A stretch of DNA of 64,000 bases from Microtetraspora fusca. GTDB lineage: Bacteria > Actinomycetota > Actinomycetes > Streptosporangiales > Streptosporangiaceae. The stretch is taken from the NCBI RefSeq assembly GCF_001570365.1, contig NZ_BBYK01000038.1, forward strand, positions 294,787 to 358,786. The letters are read 5' to 3'. This document shows positions 17,097 to 25,010 of this stretch, in pieces. The notes under the pieces were generated by a model. That model saw only the letters and a program-made list of their open reading frames with translations, was not told the origin of the DNA and did no database searches. Made by a program: the position numbers and the translations under genes. How positions within the stretch are numbered: position 1 is the first letter of the stretch; each line of letters starts with the position of its first letter.

Positions 17097-17168
17097 ACAT
17101 TACATGCATCTGCATTCAATGCACAAACATTTAATGCGTTTGCATGCACCAGCCGCCCATGCTAGGCT
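17097..17168. promoter_or_regulatory. Divergent promoters with MarR-type palindrome
   Basis: On the minus strand, TTGTGC (17126-17121), an 18-bp spacer and TAATGT (17102-17097) precede the MFS gene; the spacer holds the palindrome TGCATTCAATGCA (17111-17123). On the plus strand, TTGCAT (17140-17145), 17 bp and TAGGCT (17163-17168) precede the MarR gene; its -35 adjoins a related AATGCGTTTGCAT site. Repressor binding here could block both promoters. Confidence 0.6.
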
Positions 17169-17189
17169 CCGCGCGAAAAGGAGGCTGGG

Positions 17190-17591
17190 ATGACTCGCCA
17201 CAAAACCGGCAATGACGTCATCGACAGGTGGCGCGAGCTGCTCCTACGGCACGCCACCGTCTCCTGCGCGCTCGAGCGCGAGCTGGGTGAGCGGCACGGC
17301 CTCGGCGTGAGCGAGTTCGAGGTGCTGGATCGCCTGGCGGAGGGCCTCTCCACCTGCGACGTGGGCGGCAAGGAGAAGTTCCGCGTGCAGGAGCTCGCCG
17401 ACGAGGTCCACCTGAGCCAGAGCGCGCTGTCCCGGCTGATCGCCCGCCTGGAGCGCGAGGGCCTGGTCACCCGCGCGCTGTGCGAGGCCGACCGCCGGGG
17501 CGTGTTCGTCCTGCTCACCGACGAGGGCAGGAAGCGGCACGCGGAGGCCGCGCCCACCCATCTCGAGGTCCTCACGGCCCATCTCGGCTGA
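17190..17591 (+). CDS. MarR-family transcriptional regulator
   Basis: The 133-residue winged-helix regulator carries recognition and wing motifs in FRVQELADEVHLSQSALSRLIARLEREGLVTRALCEADRRGVFVLLTDEGRKRH (the DRR wing is diagnostic). The ATG has AAAAGGAGG upstream. It diverges from the MFS exporter, the standard arrangement for MarR repressors that release DNA when they bind the exported compound. The effector is not predictable from sequence. Confidence 0.9.
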   Translation: MTRHKTGNDVIDRWRELLLRHATVSCALERELGERHGLGVSEFEVLDRLAEGLSTCDVGGKEKFRVQELADEVHLSQSALSRLIARLEREGLVTRALCEADRRGVFVLLTDEGRKRHAEAAPTHLEVLTAHLG

Positions 17592-17652
17592 CGCCGTCAC
17601 CTCGGCTCGATACGGGCCGGGAGACTACGGGCCCGGTTCGCTCCCCTTCAAC

Positions 17653-17692
17653 CGGACCGGCGCCCGCCCACTATGGGACGAGCGCCGGTCCG
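17653..17692. terminator. Hairpin between marR-like and deoA genes
   Basis: An 11-bp stem (CGGACCGGCGC/GCGCCGGTCCG) with an 18-nt loop sits between convergent gene ends. Confidence 0.6.
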
Positions 17693-17705
17693 TACGCGTG
17701 GGAGG

Positions 17706-19010
17706 TCAGTCCCGCGCGAGGTCCTCTCCGGTGATGCGGTCGATCACGAGCGGGAACAGGGCGGGGTCGGCGGCCTCGCCGATCTCGTAGCCGCCCTCAA
17801 GCGCGGTGAGCGCCCGCTCGAACCGTCCCGCTTCGTCGGCGTGCAGGGTCATCAGCGGCTGCCCGGCGCGCACCGTGTCGCCCGGCTTGGCGTGCAGCGT
17901 GATACCGGCGCCGAAGGAGACGGCGTCCTCCTTGCGCTCGCGCCCGGCGCCGAGCCGCCAGGCCGCCACGCCCACGCTGAGGGCGTCCAGCCGGCGCAGC
18001 ACGCCCGAGGACGGCGCGACGACGTCCATCGTCTCGGCCGCCACGGGCAACGGCGCGTCCGGGTCGCCTCCCTGGGCGCCGATCATCCGCCGCCAGGCGT
18101 CCATCGCGGAGCCGTCCTTGAGCGCCTGCTCGGGGTCCTTGGCCCCCGGTACGGCGGCGGCCTCCAGCATCTCCCTGGCGAGCCGTACGGTCAGCTCGAC
18201 GACGTCGGAGGGGCCGCCCCCGGCGAGCACCTCGACGGACTCCGCGACCTCCAGGGCGTTGCCCACGGCCCGGCCGAGCGGCCGGTCCATCGCGGTGAGC
18301 AGGGCGACCGTCCTGACCCCGGCGTCACCGCCCAGCGCGACCATGGTCTCGGCCAGCTCGCGGGCGTCGTCCACGTTCTTCATGAACGCGCCGGAGCCCA
18401 CCTTGACGTCGAGGACGAGCGAACCCGTGCCCTCGGCGATCTTCTTGGACATGATGGACGAGGCGATCAGCGGGATCGACTCCACCGTCCCGGTCACGTC
18501 CCGCAGCGCGTACAGCTTCTTGTCCGCCGGGGCGAGGCCGGTGCCCGCCGCGCACACGACGGCGCCGGCGGTGCGGATGACGTGCAGCATCTCGTCGTTG
18601 GACAGCGACGCGCGCCAGCCGGGGATCGACTCCAGCTTGTCGAGCGTGCCGCCGGTGTGGCCGAGCCCGCGCCCGGAGAGCTGCGGCACGTACGCGCCGC
18701 ACGCCGCGACGAGCGGGGCGAGCGGCAGGGTGATCTTGTCGCCCACGCCGCCGGTGGAGTGCTTGTCGGCGGTCGGCCGGTCGAGCGCCGACCAGTCCAT
18801 CCGCTCGCCGGTACGGATCATGGCGAGGGTCCAGTCGGCGATCTCCCTGCGGTTCATGCCGTTGAGCAGGATCGCCATCGCCAGCGCGGACATCTGCTCG
18901 TCGGCCACGCCGCCCCGGGTGTACGCGTCGATCACCCAGTCGATCTGGGCGGTGGACAGCTCGCGCCGGTCCCGCTTGGTGGTGATGATCTCGATCGCGT
19001 CGAACCCCAT
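17706..19010 (-). CDS. deoA: Thymidine phosphorylase
   Basis: The 434-residue pyrimidine nucleoside phosphorylase converts thymidine or deoxyuridine plus phosphate to base and deoxyribose-1-phosphate. The signature KHSTGGVGDKITLPLAP and the segment SGRGLGHTGGTLDKLESIPGW are present, as are the alpha/alpha-beta hinge and the C-terminal domain. ATG 19010 is chosen because GAGGGGGG lies just upstream and the family begins MGFDAIEII; the extra upstream codons in the frame are non-coding. It is the last gene of the BMP transporter-cdd-deoA operon. Confidence 0.94.
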   Translation of the reverse strand: MGFDAIEIITTKRDRRELSTAQIDWVIDAYTRGGVADEQMSALAMAILLNGMNRREIADWTLAMIRTGERMDWSALDRPTADKHSTGGVGDKITLPLAPLVAACGAYVPQLSGRGLGHTGGTLDKLESIPGWRASLSNDEMLHVIRTAGAVVCAAGTGLAPADKKLYALRDVTGTVESIPLIASSIMSKKIAEGTGSLVLDVKVGSGAFMKNVDDARELAETMVALGGDAGVRTVALLTAMDRPLGRAVGNALEVAESVEVLAGGGPSDVVELTVRLAREMLEAAAVPGAKDPEQALKDGSAMDAWRRMIGAQGGDPDAPLPVAAETMDVVAPSSGVLRRLDALSVGVAAWRLGAGRERKEDAVSFGAGITLHAKPGDTVRAGQPLMTLHADEAGRFERALTALEGGYEIGEAADPALFPLVIDRITGEDLARD

Positions 19011-19059
19011 GGTCCCCCCTCTTTCACGTACGGCCCCGGAGGAAACCGCACATCCCGAT

Positions 19060-19458
19060 TTATCGCGACAGGTCGTCAGGGCCGAAGGCGAAGGGCAGGA
19101 GGTCCGCCAGCCGCCAGGGGCCTTCCGGGGTCTCGACCAGCAGCTCGGGCCCACCGTGCTCCAGCAGGAGCTGGCGGCAGCGCCCGCACGGCATCAGCAG
19201 CTCTCCGTGCCCGTCCACGCAGGTGAACGCCACCAGCCGCCCGCCGCCGCTCGAGTGCAGCGCCGACACGAGGCCGCACTCCGCGCACAGCCCGACGCCG
19301 TACGACGCGTTCTCGACGTTGCAGCCGGTGACCACCCGCCCGTCGTCCACCAGCGCCGCGGCGCCCACGGGGAACTTGGAGTACGGCGCGTACGCGTGCG
19401 CCATGGCCTCGGTCGCCTGGGCGCGCAGCGCGTCCCAGTCGATGGTCGGCTTGGTCAT
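19060..19458 (-). CDS. cdd: Cytidine deaminase
   Basis: The 132-residue zinc enzyme deaminates cytidine and deoxycytidine. Zinc ligands and the catalytic Glu are in CAECGLVSAL and PCGRCRQLLLE, and the substrate motif is FPVGAAALVDDGRVVTGCNVENASYG. The length matches homotetrameric CDAs. Its ATG overlaps the stop of the upstream permease gene (ATGA). Its products can be used by thymidine phosphorylase or other phosphorylases. Confidence 0.95.
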   Translation of the reverse strand: MTKPTIDWDALRAQATEAMAHAYAPYSKFPVGAAALVDDGRVVTGCNVENASYGVGLCAECGLVSALHSSGGGRLVAFTCVDGHGELLMPCGRCRQLLLEHGGPELLVETPEGPWRLADLLPFAFGPDDLSR

Positions 19459-20729
19459 TTGGCCTGTCCTCTGCGATAGGGAACGCCGTCGGCGGCCGGC
19501 ATGCGCAGCCGCTGCGAGGCGAGTGAGAGCACCAGCAGCGTAGTCAGGTGCGGCGTGAACGATGTGAAGGCGTCCGGCACCGTGTCGGTTACCGCGAAGA
19601 CCGCGAAGACCCCGATCGCCGCGATCCCGGTCACCAGGGCGGCCCGGTTCCTGCGCTGCCGTACGAGCTGGAAGACCGCGACGGCCGCGAGCAGCAGGGC
19701 GACGACGAGCAGCAGCGCGTGCACCGAGGTACCGCCTTGCCTGAGCTGGAGCGCGTCGGTGTAGCCGAACAGGGCCGCGCCGCCGGCCAGGCCGCCGGGC
19801 CGCCAGTTACCGAAGATCATGGCGGCCAGGCCGATGTAGCCGCGCCCGCCCGTCTGCCCGTCACGGTAGATTCCGGCGGCGATGAGCGACAGGAACGCCC
19901 CGCCGAGGCCGGCGAGCCCTCCGGAGACGATCACCGCGATCCACTTGTACAGGTAGACGTTGACGCCCAGCGACTCCGCGGCGACCGGCCGCTCGCCGCA
20001 GGACCTGATCCGCAGGCCGAAGGCCGTACGCCACAGGAGGTAGAACGACAGCGGCACCAGCAGGATCGCCAGGATCGTGAAGTATGAGACGTTCTGCGTG
20101 AGCCCGTGGAGGATGCCGGCGACGTCCGACACCAGGAACCAGTGCTTGTTCTGCAGATCCAGCAGGGGCTGGCCGATCCCCGGCACGTCGAACGTCCCCA
20201 TGATCGGCACACGCGGCGACTGCTTGGCGCCGCCGCCCTTCATTGGGGAGAAGACCAGCTTGGAGAGGTACTGGGTGAAGCCGAGGCCGACGATGTTGAT
20301 CGCGACACCCGAGATGATCTGGTCCACGCCGAAGGTCACGGTGGCCAGCGCGTGGACGGCGCCGCCGATCGCGCCGCCGACCGCCCCGGCGAGCACCCCG
20401 ACCCAGGGGTTGTCGAACTGGAGCGCGCCCCAGGCGCCGAACCAGGTGCCGAGGATCATCATGCCTTCGAGGCCGATGTTGACCACGCCGGCCCGCTCCG
20501 ACCACAGGCCGCCGAGCCCGGCGAGACCGATCGGTACGGCGAGGCCCAGCGCGGCGCTGATCGTGCCGCCGGAGGTGATGTCGTTGGCGCCGGTCACCAG
20601 CCGGGCCAGCGACAGGAGGATGACAAGCGCGGCGAGGCCGATCAGCAGGACGGGGAAGGTCAGCTTGAACCGCCGGGCCGGCGGCGGCGCGGCCACCGGC
20701 TTTCCGGGGGCGACGTCCGTGGCGGTCAT
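19455..20729 (-). CDS. Nucleoside ABC transporter permease 2 (BMP family)
   Basis: The 424-residue multi-pass protein of the BPD_transp_2 type has the diagnostic core GLGGLWSERAGVVNIGLEGMMILGTWFGAW and SCGERPVAAESLGVNVYLYKWIAV. About ten TM helices are apparent after a short Pro/Ala-rich start. Its ATG overlaps the previous permease stop and its own stop overlaps cdd. With the ATPase, first permease and BMP lipoprotein it should import nucleosides, as in NupQ/RnsD-type systems. Confidence 0.9.
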   Translation of the reverse strand: MTATDVAPGKPVAAPPPARRFKLTFPVLLIGLAALVILLSLARLVTGANDITSGGTISAALGLAVPIGLAGLGGLWSERAGVVNIGLEGMMILGTWFGAWGALQFDNPWVGVLAGAVGGAIGGAVHALATVTFGVDQIISGVAINIVGLGFTQYLSKLVFSPMKGGGAKQSPRVPIMGTFDVPGIGQPLLDLQNKHWFLVSDVAGILHGLTQNVSYFTILAILLVPLSFYLLWRTAFGLRIRSCGERPVAAESLGVNVYLYKWIAVIVSGGLAGLGGAFLSLIAAGIYRDGQTGGRGYIGLAAMIFGNWRPGGLAGGAALFGYTDALQLRQGGTSVHALLLVVALLLAAVAVFQLVRQRRNRAALVTGIAAIGVFAVFAVTDTVPDAFTSFTPHLTTLLVLSLASQRLRMPAADGVPYRRGQAK

Positions 20730-21853
20730 GCGGCGGCCCCTTCCGTCCCGGCCGGAGCGGCGAGCTCGCGGCTGACCCGGTGCTGCGCGGCGACGATCCG
20801 ATACCGGTGCACCAGCTCGTACGCGATGATCACCGAGAGCACGATCACACCCTTCATGATGTCGACGAGCTCCTTGGAGATGTGCAGGATCTGCAGCGCG
20901 TTCGAAGAGCTGTCCAGGAACGCCCACAGCAGGGCGCCGATGGCCATGCCGACCGCGTTGTTCCTGCCGAGGAGGGCGATCGCGATACCGGTGAAGCCCA
21001 GCCCGGCCGGGAAGTTCAGGCTGTACTGATAGGAGCCGCCGAGCAGCTCCGGCATGCCGACGAGGCCGGCCACCGCCCCCGAGACGGCCATCGCGCTGAT
21101 GACCATGCGCTTGACGTTCACCCCGCTCGCCACCGCGGCCGGCTCCGACCGGCCGGTGGCGCGCAGACCGAACCCGAACCGGGTCCGGTTGAGCAGCACG
21201 GCGTACCCGATGCCGACGACGATCGCGACGACGAGGAAGCTGTTGACCTCCATCGGCGTGCCGGGGATCAGTGCCCATCCGGGAGCGTGCGCGTCCTCGG
21301 GGATCGGCTTGGTGCCGATCGCGTTGCCGTTCAGCACGCCGAGCCGGTCGGCGGTCAGCAGCCAGCCGGTCAGGCCGGTGGCGATGGCGTTCAGCATGAT
21401 CGTCGAGATGACCTCGCTGACGCCCCGGGTCACCTTGAGCAGACCGGCGATCGAGGCCCACAGGGCGCCGACGAGCACGGCCACGAGGACCACCAGCAGG
21501 CTGTTGAGCACGCCGGGCAGCAGCCCCGCCCCGCCGACGGCCGCGGCGAGGAGCGCGGCGAGCCGGTACTGGCCGTCGACGCCGATGTTGAACAGGTTCA
21601 TCCGGAACCCGATCGCCACCGCGACGGCCGACAGGAAGTAGGCGGCCGCCGTGTTGAGGATCAGCACGATGATGCGCGGCGTGGAACCCTGGTCGATCAG
21701 GGTCGTGAACGCGTCCACCGGCGAGTTGCCCGCGATCAGCAGGACGACGGACGTCACCAGGCCGGCGAAGACGACGGCGAGAACCGGAGCGACGACCGCG
21801 AAAACGCCGTCGAGCTTCACCCGCCCGGTCAGGCGTTCCATGAATCCACTCAT
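20726..21853 (-). CDS. Nucleoside ABC transporter permease 1 (BMP family)
   Basis: The 375-residue multi-pass permease contains AVAIGFRMNLFNIGVDGQYRLAALLAAAVGG, SEVISTIMLNAIATGLTGWLL and GFGLRATGRSEPAAVASGVNVKRMV, all characteristic of the first permease (NupP/RnsC-like) of BMP nucleoside transporters. Four-bp overlaps join it to the ATPase and second permease genes, so all are translated in fixed ratio. Confidence 0.9.
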   Translation of the reverse strand: MSGFMERLTGRVKLDGVFAVVAPVLAVVFAGLVTSVVLLIAGNSPVDAFTTLIDQGSTPRIIVLILNTAAAYFLSAVAVAIGFRMNLFNIGVDGQYRLAALLAAAVGGAGLLPGVLNSLLVVLVAVLVGALWASIAGLLKVTRGVSEVISTIMLNAIATGLTGWLLTADRLGVLNGNAIGTKPIPEDAHAPGWALIPGTPMEVNSFLVVAIVVGIGYAVLLNRTRFGFGLRATGRSEPAAVASGVNVKRMVISAMAVSGAVAGLVGMPELLGGSYQYSLNFPAGLGFTGIAIALLGRNNAVGMAIGALLWAFLDSSSNALQILHISKELVDIMKGVIVLSVIIAYELVHRYRIVAAQHRVSRELAAPAGTEGAAA

Positions 21854-23472
21854 GCTGTCTCCTCGCCGGCGCCGGTCATCGCGGAGCCGAGCTGCTCAGG
21901 GGTCACGGAGGCGGGATCGACGTCGGCGACGATCCGGCCGCGCAGGATGACCTTCAGCGAGTCGGACAGACCGATCAGCTCGTCGAGGTCCGCGGAGATC
22001 AGCAGTACGGCGAGGCCGGCGGCCCGCGCGTTCCGCAGGTGGTCCCAGATGGCCGCCTGCGCCCCCACGTCCACGCCCCGGGTCGGGTGCGACGCGATCA
22101 GCAGCGCCGGTTCACCGCTCATCTCCCGGCCGACGATCAGCTTCTGCTGGTTGCCGCCGGACAGGGCGGCGGCGTCCACGTCGATGCCGGGGGTGCGGAC
22201 GTCGTACTCCTCGACGATCCGCTGGGTGTCCTTACGGGCCCCGGCCCGGTCGATCCAGATGCCCTTGACGTTCGGCTCGCGCGTCTGGTGGCCGAGAATG
22301 CGGTTCTCCCAGAGCGGCGCCTCCAGCAGCAGGCCGTGCCGGTGGCGGTCCTCCGGGATGAAGCCGATGCCGCCCTCGCGCCGCTTCAGCGTGGACCAGC
22401 CGGTGATGTCCGCGCCGGCCAGGCTGACCGTCCCGGCGTTGATCGGCCGCATGCCCATGATGGCCTCGACCAGCTCGGCCTGCCCGTTCCCCTCGACACC
22501 GGCGATGCCGAGGACCTCGCCCTTGTGGATCGTGAACGAGATGTCGTCGAGCAGCAGGCGCACGCCGGCCGCCCGCAGTTCCTCGGCGGAGGCGCCCTTC
22601 GCGACGGGGCCGGCCCCCGGGTCCGCCATTGTGAGGCCGGAGACCTCCAGCGTGACGACGTCGGTGACGGTGGACTCGCGGGTCTCCGGGCTGGGCAGCT
22701 CGCTGCCGACCATCAGCTCGGCGAGCTTGCGCGCGGTCACCTCGCGGGGGTCGACGCTGGCCACGGTCGTGCCCCGGCGGATCACCGTGATCGCGTCGGC
22801 GACCTTCAGCACCTCGTCGAGCTTGTGCGAGATGAACAGGATCGTGAGGCCCTCGCGGACCAGCACCCGGAGGTTGTCGAAGAGCTCGTCCACCTCGTGC
22901 GGCACGAGGACCGCGGTCGGCTCGTCCAGGATGAGGATCCGGGCGCCGCGGTAGAGGACCTTGAGGATCTCCACCCGCTGGCGGTCGCCGACCCCGAGGT
23001 CCTCGACCAGCGCGTCCGGGTCGACGCCGAGGCCGTACGCGTCGGAGATCTCCCGGATCTTCTTGCGCGCGGAGCCGAAGTCGATGGCGAGACCGCCCTT
23101 GCGCGGCTCGCTGCCGAGGATCACGTTCTCGAGGACTGTGAGGTTGTCGGCCAGCATGAAGTGCTGGTGGACCATGCCGATCCCGGCGGCGATGGCGTCG
23201 GCCGGGGTGTGGAAGCTTACGGCCGACCCGTCGATCCGGATCTCGCCCTCGTCCGGGCGCTGCATGCCGTACAGGATCTTCATGAGCGTGGACTTGCCCG
23301 CGCCGTTCTCACCGACGACGGCGTGGATGTGTCCCTTGGCGACGCTCAGGCAGATGTCCCGGTTCGCGACGACTCCGGGAAACCTCTTGGTGATCCCCTT
23401 CAGCTCAACGGCGGGCTCTGTGGCGATTGCGGTGGTTATGGCGGCCTCCCCCACACGAGGTGCCTGGGTCAC
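21850..23472 (-). CDS. Nucleoside ABC transporter ATP-binding protein (tandem ATPase)
   Basis: The 540-residue protein has two ABC cassettes. The first has Walker A GENGAGKSTLM, signature-region GVGDRQRVEILKVLYR and Walker B ILILDEPTAVLVPHE. The second has a degenerate Walker A (GIAGVEGNGQAELVE) and the signature LSGGNQQKLIVGREM with ASHPTRGVDVGAQ. This asymmetry is typical of sugar- and nucleoside-type importers. The start is GTG 23472 with weak RBS; upstream codons of the long frame are non-coding. A hairpin in the 61-bp gap after the BMP gene may lower its expression relative to the binding protein. Confidence 0.9.
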   Translation of the reverse strand: MTQAPRVGEAAITTAIATEPAVELKGITKRFPGVVANRDICLSVAKGHIHAVVGENGAGKSTLMKILYGMQRPDEGEIRIDGSAVSFHTPADAIAAGIGMVHQHFMLADNLTVLENVILGSEPRKGGLAIDFGSARKKIREISDAYGLGVDPDALVEDLGVGDRQRVEILKVLYRGARILILDEPTAVLVPHEVDELFDNLRVLVREGLTILFISHKLDEVLKVADAITVIRRGTTVASVDPREVTARKLAELMVGSELPSPETRESTVTDVVTLEVSGLTMADPGAGPVAKGASAEELRAAGVRLLLDDISFTIHKGEVLGIAGVEGNGQAELVEAIMGMRPINAGTVSLAGADITGWSTLKRREGGIGFIPEDRHRHGLLLEAPLWENRILGHQTREPNVKGIWIDRAGARKDTQRIVEEYDVRTPGIDVDAAALSGGNQQKLIVGREMSGEPALLIASHPTRGVDVGAQAAIWDHLRNARAAGLAVLLISADLDELIGLSDSLKVILRGRIVADVDPASVTPEQLGSAMTGAGEETA

Positions 23473-23484
23473 AGGCACGGTAGG

Positions 23485-23521
23485 CCGAGGAGCCCGGAGC
23501 GGTCGGCTCCGAGCCCCTCGG
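23485..23521 (-). terminator. Intra-operon hairpin (possible attenuator) after the BMP gene
   Basis: Arms 23485-23500 (CCGAGGAGCCCGGAGC) and 23505-23521 pair with few mismatches around a GGTC loop. It separates the binding-protein gene from the rest of the operon, where partial termination or mRNA stabilisation commonly gives excess binding protein. Confidence 0.5.
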
Positions 23522-23533
23522 AGAGACGGCAGG

Positions 23534-24595
23534 TCAGGGGGTCTGGGGGACCGTGATCTCGCCGCTGATGATCTTCTGCTTGTAGTCGTCGAGCTGGGCC
23601 TTGATGTCGTCGACCTTGCCACCGGTGGTGGAGTAGTCGACGCCGCCCGCCTTCAGGTCGAACCGGGACTCACCGGCCTTGACGTTGCCGCCGACGAAGT
23701 TCTTGAGGTAGTCGTAGACCGCGACGTCGATCTTCTTCAGCATCGAGGTGATGATGACGTCGGCGACGGCCTTGTCCGCCGTCTTCGCCTGGTCGGAGTC
23801 GACGCCGATCGCCATGGCGCCCGCGGCCTTGGCGGCCTCGAAGACACCGCCGCCGGAACCGCCCGCGGCCTGGTACACCACGTCGGCACCGCCGTCGAAC
23901 ATGCCCTGGGCCGCGGTCTTGCCCTTGGCCGGGTCGTTGAAGCCGGTGAAGTCCGGCGGCTGGCTCAGGTACTTGGTCTGGATCTTGATGTCCGGCTTGA
24001 CGGCCTTGGCGCCGGCCACGAAGCCCGCCTCGAACTTCTGGATCAGCGGGACCTCGACACCGCCGACGAAGCCGACGTTGCCCTTCTTGGACTTCAGCGC
24101 GGCCGCGGCACCGACCAGGAACGAGCCCTGCTCCTCGGCGAAGACCAGGTTGCTGACGTTGGGTCCGGTGGCGTCGGCGTCGTCGATGATCGCGAACTTG
24201 ACGTCCGGGAACTCGGCGGCGACCTTCTTCACGGACCCGGAGTACGCGAACCCGACCGCGATGATCGGGTTGAACCCGGTCGAGGCGAGCAGGCGCAGCC
24301 GCTCCTCCTTCTGGGCGTCCGTCTCGCCGGGAGTGGTCTCCAACTCGTTGGTCTCGAGACCGAACTCTGCCTTGGCCTTGTCCAGGCCCGCGGCGGCGGC
24401 GTCGTTGAACGACTGGTCACCACGCCCGCCGATGTCATATGCGAGGCCGACCTTGGCCTTCGCCGCGGCGGGCTCCGACGACGCGCTCGCGCCCGTCTCG
24501 GTCTTGGCGTCACTACCTCCACACGCGGCGGCGGCCATGAGCATGGCGCCCGCAGCAGTGGCGGCAGCCAGCTTGCTTACTCGATTGCGGAGCAA
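23534..24595 (-). CDS. BMP-family nucleoside-binding lipoprotein
   Basis: The 353-residue Med/BMP (PnrA-like) substrate-binding lipoprotein starts at TTG 24595, 7 nt after GGGGAG. The lipobox is MAAAAC (Cys 25). Family patterns are KVGLAYDIGGRGDQSFNDAAAAGL, NPIIAVGFAYSGSVKKVAAEFPDVKFAIIDD, NLVFAEEQGSFLVGAAAA and VGFVGGVEVPLIQKFEAGFVAGAK. It delivers purine or pyrimidine nucleosides to the permeases encoded downstream. It is the first gene after a sigma-70-type promoter at 24668-24696. Confidence 0.93.
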   Translation of the reverse strand: MLRNRVSKLAAATAAGAMLMAAAACGGSDAKTETGASASSEPAAAKAKVGLAYDIGGRGDQSFNDAAAAGLDKAKAEFGLETNELETTPGETDAQKEERLRLLASTGFNPIIAVGFAYSGSVKKVAAEFPDVKFAIIDDADATGPNVSNLVFAEEQGSFLVGAAAALKSKKGNVGFVGGVEVPLIQKFEAGFVAGAKAVKPDIKIQTKYLSQPPDFTGFNDPAKGKTAAQGMFDGGADVVYQAAGGSGGGVFEAAKAAGAMAIGVDSDQAKTADKAVADVIITSMLKKIDVAVYDYLKNFVGGNVKAGESRFDLKAGGVDYSTTGGKVDDIKAQLDDYKQKIISGEITVPQTP

Positions 24596-24667
24596 GGTAT
24601 TACTCCCCTTCCGTGTCCCCGCCGTCCAACCGGTCTCGCGCGCACGACGCGCGCCGACCCTGCACGG

Positions 24668-24696
24668 AAGATAGTTGTTTGACCTGCATAGACCAA
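24668..24696 (-). promoter_or_regulatory. Promoter of the nucleoside uptake operon
   Basis: TTGGTC (24696-24691), 17 bp and TATCTT (24673-24668) on the minus strand give a predicted start near 24661 and a leader of about 65 nt to the BMP gene. Confidence 0.55.
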
Positions 24697-24918
24697 ATGG
24701 GCGCACGAGTCCGAAACCTGTCCGTTATGCACCTCTCGCCACCTTGTGACCAGCGAGTAAGTTCGATCTATCCCGAGAGGCGCGCGGAGGACTCGGCACC
24801 GGTCCGCACGACAAGATCACCGATGGCGCTTTCGCACGTCGTGGCCGGTGAGAGAAGGGGGCCCGGGGAAGGGCCGGAAGGGGTCGGGTACGGCGGCAGG
24901 GAGCCGGTGCCCAGACGA

Positions 24919-24956
24919 ACGTGCCGGAGGAGCGGTGTCCGCTCACTCCGGCACGT
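24919..24956 (-). terminator. Long hairpin after the M20 gene
   Basis: A stem of about 15-17 bp (ACGTGCCGGAG.../...CTCCGGCACGT) with one bulged base and a 3-nt loop. It lies in the 415-bp gap 24596-25010, which otherwise holds the promoter of the BMP operon and no convincing gene. Confidence 0.7.
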
Positions 24957-25010
24957 CGAGTCACTCAGGGATGTCCACGGTGGCGTCCCACCGGGACCTT
25001 CAGGGGGCCG

